DNA from: a virus
DNA: 21,382 nucleotides
Virus record (IMG/VR): IMGVR_UViG_3300037504_000244
Coordinates: 1 to 21,382 of that record
Strand: one strand, 5' to 3'
Each line of letters begins with the position of its first letter. The stretch's first letter is position 1. Shown piece by piece: positions 14,679-20,004 of the stretch. A program made the position numbers and the translations under genes. The notes under the pieces were generated by a model. That model saw nothing but the letters and a program-made list of their open reading frames with translations. It was not told the origin of the DNA and did not search any database.

Positions 14679-15309
14679 TCTTTCGCCTCAGCTCTCGCAA
14701 ACGCGCGCGCTTCTCTTCCTCAGTCATTCGTTGGAGATCGTCCGGCTGAATAGCGCCAATGCGCAGCGTCTCCTCGTGATCCCCCAGCATCTGGAGTGCC
14801 ATCTTCCGATCTGCGTGATTCCGCGGGTTCGGATTCGACGCCGATTCGATCAGCGCTTCCCAGATATCGAGCCGCGCCGTGGCCAAACGCGCCTGGGCCG
14901 TCTGCCGAATGAAGTCCACAAAGAGCTCGTCATTCTTCCAATCGCGGATCTTCCGTGCGCTGGTCAGGCCCAGCTCCCGCACCGCAAACTCTTTCTCCGT
15001 CCGAATCGCTCGCTGGTCCCTGGGCATAATTACCCAGGTGATGTAGGCCGCTTTCCGCCAGGGCCATCCATCCTCCAGCAAATCCCAGTAGGTGAGCCAA
15101 TCCGGATCGCCGCCGTGTTTGCCCTCAAATCGTGCTTTGGCCTCGATACTGCGAATCTGACTTTCTTCGTCGGCAGGCACCACAGCGCTAGACATTCCCG
15201 GAAGCGTCTGCCGGCGGGATGACGCGCTCAACACCGGACCACACGAACCGGGAGACGTGCGGGGGACACGCTTGGGATCCGTCTGGTCCGGTACTGAATC
15301 CGCCATCAT
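14665..15309 (-). CDS. Terminase small subunit (putative)
   Basis: A 214-residue protein. The ATG at 15309 has GAGGAGG 8 bases upstream. The first 45 residues are Pro/Ser-rich and probably disordered. Residues 85-135 (WRKAAYITWVIMPRDQRAIRTEKEFAVRELGLTSARKIRDWKNDELF) hold a helix-turn-helix of the kind seen in phBC6A51-type small terminases and Mu gp27. Residues 136-180 are a helical oligomerisation region, and the C-terminus is basic and coiled (TEEEKRARLRELRRK). It should recognise the packaging site and recruit the large subunit. Direct overlap with terL supports this strongly. No strict family motif is visible beyond the HTH. Confidence 0.75.
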   Translation of the reverse strand: MMADSVPDQTDPKRVPRTSPGSCGPVLSASSRRQTLPGMSSAVVPADEESQIRSIEAKARFEGKHGGDPDWLTYWDLLEDGWPWRKAAYITWVIMPRDQRAIRTEKEFAVRELGLTSARKIRDWKNDELFVDFIRQTAQARLATARLDIWEALIESASNPNPRNHADRKMALQMLGDHEETLRIGAIQPDDLQRMTEEEKRARLRELRRKNAAE

Positions 15310-15392
15310 CTGTACATCCTCCTCATGAACGAGGCTGCCATCTCCAGGTTATTCGTCCCGCTCACCAAACCGGTCTCTAAGCGGAAAATCAA

Positions 15393-15995
15393 TCAGTCAC
15401 CCCTACGCATCATTGCATCGACCAAATCCGGATTGATATGAGCCTTGAGAACCGGTACTGGATCGACCCATGTCACGCCCGGTGTCCGCCAAGCCGCCCA
15501 ATGGAAATGATCCAGCGCCATATCGAAGTGGAGGTGATCCCCGCCATCACCACCCTTCCAGTTGCCCAGGTAGCCAACCACATTGTTGGCTTCGACCCCC
15601 TGACCCTCGAAAAGCGAAATACTCTCGAGGTGGGCATACCGGACGTAGATCGGATCCCCTTCGTGCTGGTGCCGAATTACCACCACGCTGAGCCACCCGT
15701 CACTCTGCCCCACCTCGAGCACCATTCCCGAAGCGATAGAGAAGATGGGAAAGCCCCGCTCGACGTCGCCCCAAGGAGGCTCATCAAGGTTGATGTCGAG
15801 GCCGGTATGGGACTGAGTATGCCGCTGGGCCACGTACCACCGCTCAGGCGGGAAATCCTCTGTGCCTACCGGCAGCACCCACAACTCGGGCTCGTCCGGT
15901 GTGTCGAGAGCGTCATAGAGCCTATCGGTGATTACGCTGGCTTGCGCCAACGTGGTTTGGAGCATTTTCAACAACTCGAATACGCTCTCATTCAT
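15393..15995 (-). CDS. M23-family (LytM-type) endopeptidase, probable endolysin
   Basis: A 200-residue protein with GAGGATGA before the ATG at 15995 and an 8-base overlap with the gene upstream. The zinc-peptidase motifs are complete: H63-x3-D67 (HTGLDINL), H122 in YAHLE, and H154-x-H156 (HLHFD). The catalytic domain covers about residues 60-180. There is no signal peptide or wall-binding domain, so release needs the holin. M23 enzymes cut peptide cross-links in the cell wall. It directly follows two membrane protein genes, forming a lysis unit. The 80-odd bases after it hold no gene. A virion-associated role is possible but less likely by position. Confidence 0.85.
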   Translation of the reverse strand: MNESVFELLKMLQTTLAQASVITDRLYDALDTPDEPELWVLPVGTEDFPPERWYVAQRHTQSHTGLDINLDEPPWGDVERGFPIFSIASGMVLEVGQSDGWLSVVVIRHQHEGDPIYVRYAHLESISLFEGQGVEANNVVGYLGNWKGGDGGDHLHFDMALDHFHWAAWRTPGVTWVDPVPVLKAHINPDLVDAMMRRGD

Positions 15996-16227
15996 CCTCG
16001 TCTAGCCCCCACAAATCGGCGTCCGCCGGATCGTACCCCAAACTCTCGATCCACTCACAAACCCGGTGGTACCGTTCCTTCCACCGGTTGACCTCTTTCT
16101 CCAGCTCGTCTATGATCCCGCGAAGGGTTTCGACCTCCGATTTGCGCGCCGATGTTAGCGTCGAATAGAGCGAAATCGCAACGCTAGCGATAGCAATCGC
16201 GGTGGTGATGACGTCAGAAGTGTCCAC
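15988..16227 (-). CDS. Small membrane protein with coiled coil, second lysis protein
   Basis: A 79-residue protein with a GTG start 3 bases after the holin stop. Residues 5-26 form one transmembrane helix (VITTAIAIASVAISLYS). Residues 28-60 are charged and likely coiled coil (SEVETLRGIIDELEKEVNRWKERY), and the end is acidic (DPADADLWGLDEDE). Its place between holin and endopeptidase suggests an antiholin, pinholin partner or inner-membrane spanin-like protein. No Rz1-like lipoprotein is nested or adjacent, so a full spanin pair is not supported. Confidence 0.6.
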   Translation of the reverse strand: MDTSDVITTAIAIASVAISLYSTLTSARKSEVETLRGIIDELEKEVNRWKERYHRVCEWIESLGYDPADADLWGLDEDE

Positions 16228-16230
16228 GAA

Positions 16231-16596
16231 CTAGCCCTCGATCTCGTTGGGAAACTGCCTCCGCACCTCGGCCTCTATCATTGCCCGGATGACCTCGGCA
16301 TATTCGTGTAGATCGAGCGGAACCCCACGGGCGGCCAGCTCGCGCTCAACGAACAACAGCGCCGCATCGAGCTTCGTCTCCCCCCACTCTTCCAGCTCGT
16401 CGGTGAGGCCAAGTTGCTCGGCCGCGGTGACAGCGCGACTGACAGCCTCCTCAATGACCCACCACTCATCCCGCTGGCGGACCCGCTTTAGGTGAACCTT
16501 CAGCTCGGCGACTCCCCAGGCGAGCAAGACCGGGACCGCGACCTCAATCACCACCAAAAGCGACTTCTGCAGAATGCCCAGCCCCTCTCCCGACAT
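16231..16596 (-). CDS. Holin, phage LLH family (putative)
   Basis: A 121-residue protein with an AGGAGG site 6 bases before the ATG at 16596. It has one N-terminal transmembrane helix (residues 12-32, SLLVVIEVAVPVLLAWGVAEL) and then an amphipathic helical part. That part contains ISRAV-like (AVSRAVTAAEQLGL) and GETKLDAALLFVERELAARGVPLD elements, the pattern of LL-H-type holins. It would form membrane lesions to release the endopeptidase. A strong terminator lies just upstream of the gene, so late transcription may need antitermination. Confidence 0.75.
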   Translation of the reverse strand: MSGEGLGILQKSLLVVIEVAVPVLLAWGVAELKVHLKRVRQRDEWWVIEEAVSRAVTAAEQLGLTDELEEWGETKLDAALLFVERELAARGVPLDLHEYAEVIRAMIEAEVRRQFPNEIEG

Positions 16597-16618
16597 CTAC
16601 CCCCTCCTCATGCAATGC

Positions 16619-16648
16619 AAAAAGCACCGTCCAATCATCGGACGGCGC
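16619..16648 (-). terminator. Rho-independent terminator upstream of the lysis operon
   Basis: On the minus strand GCGCCGTCC, a 7-base loop and GGACGGTGC form a 9-bp stem with one G-T pair, followed by TTTTT (16623-16619). It lies 23 bases before the holin start. Anything transcribed from upstream must pass it to reach the lysis and head genes. Confidence 0.75.
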
Positions 16649-16858
16649 AATCCCGTTCCCCCAACGCCGCACGGCAAGCCCCCGTACATTTCCTCCATTT
16701 TACCATGAAAAACAATGTAATGATATTTCTTATAGCGAATATATCCCAAAACCAGGACAAAAAAGAGCCTGATCGATGCTCAGACCCGTAGAACTGGTGA
16801 TGTGGGGCGAGGCGGTCGACAAATATTGGGATTGCAATATCTGTTATTGTACCTGTAC
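16649..16858 (-). promoter_or_regulatory. Gene-free regulatory stretch with candidate late promoter
   Basis: I see no gene in the 308 bases between 16597 and 16904 beyond the two terminators. This part is AT-rich and holds a candidate minus-strand promoter: TTGGGA at 16749-16744 and TATCAT at 16725-16720, spaced 18 bases. A transcript from there would be about 85-95 bases when it meets the terminator at 16624-16648. This fits a small terminated leader RNA with read-through into the late operon. An ATTGCAAT palindrome lies at 16831-16838. The short open frame at 16635-16862 has no ribosome site and crosses the elements, so I do not accept it. Confidence 0.35.
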
Positions 16859-16864
16859 GCAAAA
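16843..16864 (-). repeat. Left copy of outward inverted repeat TTTTGC..AGGTACAATAAC
   Basis: The minus strand reads TTTTGC, 4 bases, then AGGTACAATAAC. The same two blocks, with 2 bases between, occur on the plus strand at 17830-17849. Both copies point outward from the two-gene cassette. The inner end overlaps the T-run of the terminator. Confidence 0.7.
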
Positions 16865-16889
16865 GCCCCCGCCGGCGTGGCGGGGGCTT
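16861..16889 (-). terminator. Rho-independent terminator after the repeat-flanked cassette
   Basis: AAGCCCCCGCC (16863-16873) and GGCGGGGGCTT (16879-16889) form a perfect 11-bp stem with a 5-base loop. On the minus strand the stem runs into TTTT. It lies 16 bases after the stop of the gene at 16905. Confidence 0.75.
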
Positions 16890-16904
16890 GCTTGCGGTGA
16901 ACGG

Positions 16905-17342
16905 CTACCGAGCCGCGGATGCCCTATCGATCCAGGTCTGCCAGTGATCGTGCATCAGCTCCTGCACCTCAATCAAGGCCTCCTCCTCCAGCCTGTAGTT
17001 GTCCTGGGCGTATATCTGTACGTGATCGTTGATCCCCTGAACAACCTCGACCTCTGCCCCAGGGTACTCCTGCTGCAGCTCTGCGGATAGGCTATCAGCA
17101 TAGTCACCCATCTCGTCGCGAGAGATCTCCTCTCCTCCAGCGACGCTATCCACGCTGAACTCCACACGGATGCTCTCGATTTGCCCTTCCATCGTCTCCT
17201 CCTCGTGCTCGTGCATTTGATGGCGCCAGTAATAGCTCTCGACCAGAGCGGCGAACGCTGCGACGTTGCTGGTGTAGCCTGCTGCGATCTGCTCCCATTT
17301 CTCGTAGGTGTCCGATCCGACATTGAATTTCAGCTGTTTCAT
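16905..17342 (-). CDS. Unknown protein with ribbon-helix-helix-like N-terminus
   Basis: A 145-residue protein starting at an ATG with AAAGGAG upstream. Residues 1-40 (KQLKFNVGSDTYEKWEQIA, then SNVAAFAALVESYYWR) could fold as a ribbon-helix-helix: one short strand and two helices, as in Arc/CopG-type repressors. A His/Glu-rich linker (42-50) leads to a second domain (MEGQIESIRVEFSVDSVAGG..EVEVVQGINDHVQIYA) of mixed alpha/beta type. A strong internal ribosome site (GAGGAGG) precedes the in-frame ATG at 17192, so the second domain may also be made alone. The gene is the last in a cassette whose promoter carries three 11-bp repeats, which suits an autoregulating repressor. DNA binding is inferred, and no named family is recognised. 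Confidence 0.5.
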   Translation of the reverse strand: MKQLKFNVGSDTYEKWEQIAAGYTSNVAAFAALVESYYWRHQMHEHEEETMEGQIESIRVEFSVDSVAGGEEISRDEMGDYADSLSAELQQEYPGAEVEVVQGINDHVQIYAQDNYRLEEEALIEVQELMHDHWQTWIDRASAAR

Positions 17343-17356
17343 TCTCTTCTCCTTTG

Positions 17357-17389
17357 CCCCCGCCCGGATGAGGGCCTGCCGGGCGGGGG
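17357..17389 (-). repeat. Perfect 11-bp hairpin between the two cassette genes
   Basis: CCCCCGCCCGG (17357-17367) pairs with CCGGGCGGGGG (17379-17389) around an 11-base loop. On the minus strand it lies just after the 83-residue gene and ends 3 bases before the ribosome site of the next gene. It lacks a T-run. It could lower translation of the second gene or stabilise the first part of the mRNA. Confidence 0.6.
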
Positions 17390-17401
17390 ACTAACTGATG
17401 A

Positions 17402-17653
17402 CTACCGATAGTCGTGGCCGGGGATGAGATTCTCGGCCCGGGCCTTCTCGTGAGCGAAATCGGACAGAGCGTCGAAGTCGTTGCCATCGAAGTCGATTCT
17501 CTCCAGATTCTCATGCGCCCACGGCTGAGCCAGCATCGCCGTGAGCCCGGCGAACTCGACCCGGGCGTACTCGCTGACCTCGAAATCTCCGTGCTCTAGG
17601 TAGGTCTCGATCATCTCTCTCAGTTGCTTCTCCGTCATCTGCGTGTTCTCCAT
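17402..17653 (-). CDS. Small acidic protein of unknown function
   Basis: The frame is open from 17890, but that stretch contains the promoter and a terminator. The ATG at 17653 has AAAAGGAGAG 6 bases upstream, so this start is firm and gives 83 residues. The sequence is acidic and helical at the start (MENTQMTEKQLREMIETYLE), with a Trp/His/Asn centre and an ending like LIPGHDYR. It has no membrane segment and I recognise no family. It is the first gene of the cassette driven by the promoter at 17735-17763. Small acidic phage proteins of this kind often bind or inhibit host or phage proteins, but nothing in the sequence shows which. Confidence 0.65.
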   Translation of the reverse strand: MENTQMTEKQLREMIETYLEHGDFEVSEYARVEFAGLTAMLAQPWAHENLERIDFDGNDFDALSDFAHEKARAENLIPGHDYR

Positions 17654-17726
17654 TTCGATCTCTCCTTTTCTCACTGGGATTCTGGGTTTTGCCCTCATCC
17701 CTCTATCGGGATTCTCTATCTCTGCT

Positions 17727-17759
17727 GTACCACTATGGTACCACAACGGTACCGATTTG
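17727..17759. repeat. Three 11-bp operator-like direct repeats over the promoter
   Basis: Plus-strand units GTACCACTATG, GTACCACAACG and GTACCGATTTG follow each other with an exact 11-base period, so the GGTACC cores face the same side of the helix. They cover the -10 and the spacer and touch the -35. A fourth GGTAC lies upstream at 17774-17778. This layout fits cooperative binding by a repressor, possibly the product of 16905-17342. Confidence 0.7.
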
Positions 17760-17763
17760 TCAA
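17735..17763 (-). promoter_or_regulatory. Sigma70-type promoter of the cassette
   Basis: On the minus strand TTGACA (17763-17758, perfect -35) and TACCAT (17740-17735, 4 of 6 for the -10) are separated by exactly 17 bases. The start of transcription would be near 17728, giving a leader of about 75 bases before the ATG at 17653. The -10 and spacer are covered by 11-bp repeats, implying repression. Confidence 0.75.
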
Positions 17764-17829
17764 GGGTCAATTTGGTACTTTTTGGGTTATTCTGATAAAG
17801 ACTATAATTATTCCCCTGATGCGCTCCGA

Positions 17830-17849
17830 TTTTGCATAGGTACAATAAC
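17830..17849 (+). repeat. Right copy of outward inverted repeat TTTTGC..AGGTACAATAAC
   Basis: The plus strand reads TTTTGC, AT, AGGTACAATAAC. It matches 16843-16864 (minus strand) at all 18 block positions, with spacers of 2 and 4 bases. The copies are about 965 bases apart and enclose the two-gene cassette. Confidence 0.7.
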
Positions 17850-17870
17850 GTGCCTTGTTGCGCCACAGCA

Positions 17871-17900
17871 AGAACCCCCCGCTCAACCAAGAGCGAGGGG
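17871..17900 (-). terminator. Terminator ending the lipoprotein-FtsK operon
   Basis: On the minus strand CCCCTCGCTC, loop TTGGTT and GAGCGGGGGG form a 10-bp stem with one G-T pair, followed by TTCTT. It lies 38 bases after the stop at 17938 and separates this operon from the cassette promoter. Confidence 0.7.
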
Positions 17901-17937
17901 CTCTCTACACGTCCCGCTAATAATATCTAGCGCCATC

Positions 17938-18138
17938 CTACACACTGTTCGCGTGGCGCTCGATCTCAGCCCACATCGCGTCCACCAGGAAGCGCCGTAG
18001 CGTGGAGAAAGCCAGGAGAATCGCCCCGGCCTCCTCCGGCGTCTCAATGTACCCGATCATCTCATCAGCTGCCTTCGACGTCGCGGCCACAATCCGCTCC
18101 TCCAGTCGCTCCAGCACGCTATCCGCCCCCACCTTCAC
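17938..18138 (-). CDS. Small helical protein of unknown function
   Basis: The frame is open to 18198, but I choose the GTG at 18138, which follows AAAGGAGG at close to ideal spacing and reduces overlap with the upstream gene to 20 bases. This gives 66 residues, VKVGADSVLERLEERIVAATS onward, all predicted helical and amphipathic, with ETPEEAGAILLAFSTLRRFLVDAMWAEIER at the end. There is no membrane segment and no known family. It is the last gene of the operon that begins with the lipoprotein and FtsK genes and stands just before a terminator. Longer starts at 18198 or 18183 are possible. Confidence 0.55.
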   Translation of the reverse strand: MKVGADSVLERLEERIVAATSKAADEMIGYIETPEEAGAILLAFSTLRRFLVDAMWAEIERHANSV

Positions 18139-18496
18139 GTCCCCCTCCTTTGAGCAACCACTCAACGAATCCAGGTTCCCCATCGCCCGCCCGCGCATGG
18201 GTCAGATTCCTTTCATCCACCGGCTTGCTTTTCATTGGCAGATTCTCACGTGCCATCAGATACTCGGCCCACCGCGCCTGTTGAACGCGCACGCGGAAGA
18301 ACAGGTGATCATCATCGAATGCACGACCCCAGATCCGGATCCCATTCTCGGCCAGCATATCCTCAATCTCCTGACCGGCCCATCCGCACCAGCGGTCGAT
18401 CGCAAAGCGGTGAGACTTTTCCCCTTTCATAGCCCTGAAAATCTCATCCACGCGCTCGAACCAATCCAGCTTTGCCAAAAACTCTATAAGGGTCAC
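18119..18496 (-). CDS. Protein of unknown function coupled to the FtsK gene
   Basis: A 125-residue protein whose GTG start shares GTGA with the FtsK stop and has GGAGG 6 bases upstream. Residues 1-90 look folded (MTLIEFLAKLDWFERVDEIF, then RFAIDRWCGWAGQEIEDMLAENGIRIWGRAFDDDHLFFRVRVQQARWAEYLM). There is an alpha-rich start and two strands (IRIWGRAF, LFFRVRV) of the kind seen in small alpha/beta proteins. The end is Gly-rich (KGGGREGGGG) and its DNA encodes the ribosome site of the next gene. I do not recognise a family. Tight coupling to the translocase suggests it works with it. Confidence 0.65.
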   Translation of the reverse strand: MTLIEFLAKLDWFERVDEIFRAMKGEKSHRFAIDRWCGWAGQEIEDMLAENGIRIWGRAFDDDHLFFRVRVQQARWAEYLMARENLPMKSKPVDERNLTHARAGDGEPGFVEWLLKGGGREGGGG

Positions 18497-20004
18497 AGTT
18501 TACCTCCTGAGAACCTCTTTTCCAGGAAAGGAGGAAGCTCCACCTCCCCCTCCCCTGCCTGGGACCATTCCGATCGTGGTGCCGTGGTAGGGCTGGTAAG
18601 GCGTGGTACGGCCCTCTGAGTCGTGGTGCGGGTCGTGGTAGGGGTCATGGTAAGGTTAGCCAGTCGTTCTAGCTCCTGCGTGACCTGGCGGCCCACAGGA
18701 TGGCCCTGGGCATTGCGCCCTGGAAGCGTCAGCCACCCCCGTCGCTCCCACGCTTTCGCCAGCTTATTGATCGCATACTTACTCAACCGCTCCTCGGCTC
18801 CCAAATCTCCATCTTCCTGGGCCTCATAAAGCCGGTCCGTCACAAACGCACCATCGAGCTCCTTGATCGCGTACCGCACCAGCGCCGCCTCGACCTCGGT
18901 CAACACCGGCCGGGCATCCGCCACGTCGAGCCACTCTCCTAGCGCATCCTCAGGCACGTAGACCGCCTGGGCCTTCCGCCAGCCCCCCCCGGCGTTGGTC
19001 AAACACTGTCCCACTCGAGCCAGCTTCTCCGCACCTTGCCGGTCTAGGATCACCTGGGACTCATATCGATCCGTCACAGCGAAGGAAATCCGCGTTTCCA
19101 AATTCGCCTTGACTTGCCGGCTGAGCACCGCCTTATCCGGCCGCTGGGTCGCCAGGATCAGAGAGATCCCCGCCGCGCGGCTTTTCCTGGCCAGCTCGAC
19201 CAGGTCATCCATCACCTGAGACTTAGCGAAATCTGCGCACTCATCGACCACCACCAAGAGCAGGGGGAAGCCCTCCCCCGGCGGCATCCGATCCCAGCTC
19301 GTCACCTGGGCAGCGCTCATCACGTCAAATCGTCGCTCCATCTCTTCCCGTACCCGCGCTACCAGCTCGGCCGCGTCCTCCGCCTTAGTGGCGATGGGAC
19401 GGACAAGATGGGGCAGGTTACCCAACGGTGTAAAATCGAGCCGCTTGAGATCCACGATAGCCAACTGGAGCGTGTCAGGTCCGTTCTTCCCGATCAACTG
19501 AAGTAAGATACTGAGAATCGCCGTCGTCTTTCCCCGGCCCGAGCTACCTGCGATCAGCATCGCCCGCTCTCCCCGCGCCAGGTCGAGCACCACATCATCG
19601 GCGCGGGAGACTCCAAGAAGCGCCGTGTATCGTCCACCGGGCACCCGATCCACCTCCAGGACCACCCGCCGCGGAAGTCGCTTCCGCTGGGGCTCGCCTG
19701 GCTCCCTAGCCACCACCACGGCCAACCCGGCCGAGTCCGCCACGAAACACCGCCGCCCGCGGAGCGTAGCCCGCAATTGGAGCCACATATCCCGGTCGAG
19801 CCAATCTTCGCGAGAGATCCCCGCCAATCGATTCATATCGAGCAAGAAGATCACCCGATCCGGCAGCACCAACGCCTCGGCACTGGGGATCACCGCCGTC
19901 CGGTTCTCCCGCTTCTGGCGTAGCATCCCCCGCTGTTTCAGCGTTGCAATCAGCCCACGCCAGTACGTCACCACCTCACTATATGATGCTGGTTGATTAT
20001 TCAT
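18493..20004 (-). CDS. FtsK/SpoIIIE-type DNA translocase
   Basis: A 503-residue protein whose ATG overlaps the lipoprotein stop by 8 bases. Residues 153-160 are the Walker A GSSGRGKT and 248-258 the Walker B LLLVVVDECAD. ATQRP (285-289) with KANLETRISFAVTDRYESQVILD is the hallmark of FtsK/SpoIIIE-type motors. Residues 360-455 look like a winged-helix unit (RYAIKELDGAFVTDRLYEAQ, then AINKLAKAWERRGWLTLPG) resembling a DNA-reading C-terminal domain, and the last 45 residues are Thr/Pro-rich linker. There are no membrane helices, unlike cellular FtsK, so it is a soluble motor. It could move DNA at the membrane through the coupled lipoprotein, or act in plasmid-like replication or segregation of the phage. 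All ATPase motifs are intact. Confidence 0.9.
   Translation of the reverse strand: MNNQPASYSEVVTYWRGLIATLKQRGMLRQKRENRTAVIPSAEALVLPDRVIFLLDMNRLAGISREDWLDRDMWLQLRATLRGRRCFVADSAGLAVVVAREPGEPQRKRLPRRVVLEVDRVPGGRYTALLGVSRADDVVLDLARGERAMLIAGSSGRGKTTAILSILLQLIGKNGPDTLQLAIVDLKRLDFTPLGNLPHLVRPIATKAEDAAELVARVREEMERRFDVMSAAQVTSWDRMPPGEGFPLLLVVVDECADFAKSQVMDDLVELARKSRAAGISLILATQRPDKAVLSRQVKANLETRISFAVTDRYESQVILDRQGAEKLARVGQCLTNAGGGWRKAQAVYVPEDALGEWLDVADARPVLTEVEAALVRYAIKELDGAFVTDRLYEAQEDGDLGAEERLSKYAINKLAKAWERRGWLTLPGRNAQGHPVGRQVTQELERLANLTMTPTTTRTTTQRAVPRLTSPTTAPRSEWSQAGEGEVELPPFLEKRFSGGKL

Noticed and set aside
16635-16862. 75-residue minus-strand open frame between the two terminators
   Set aside because: It has no ribosome site, runs through the candidate promoter and terminator stem, and its residue make-up (Arg/Ile/Phe-rich without pattern) looks non-coding.
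17838-17849. TACAAT within the inverted repeat as a -10 promoter element
   Set aside because: No acceptable -35 hexamer lies 16-18 bases upstream of either copy.
17654-17890. N-terminal extension of the small acidic protein to 162 residues
   Set aside because: The extension covers a clear promoter, the 11-bp repeats and part of a terminator; the start at 17653 has a near-perfect ribosome site.
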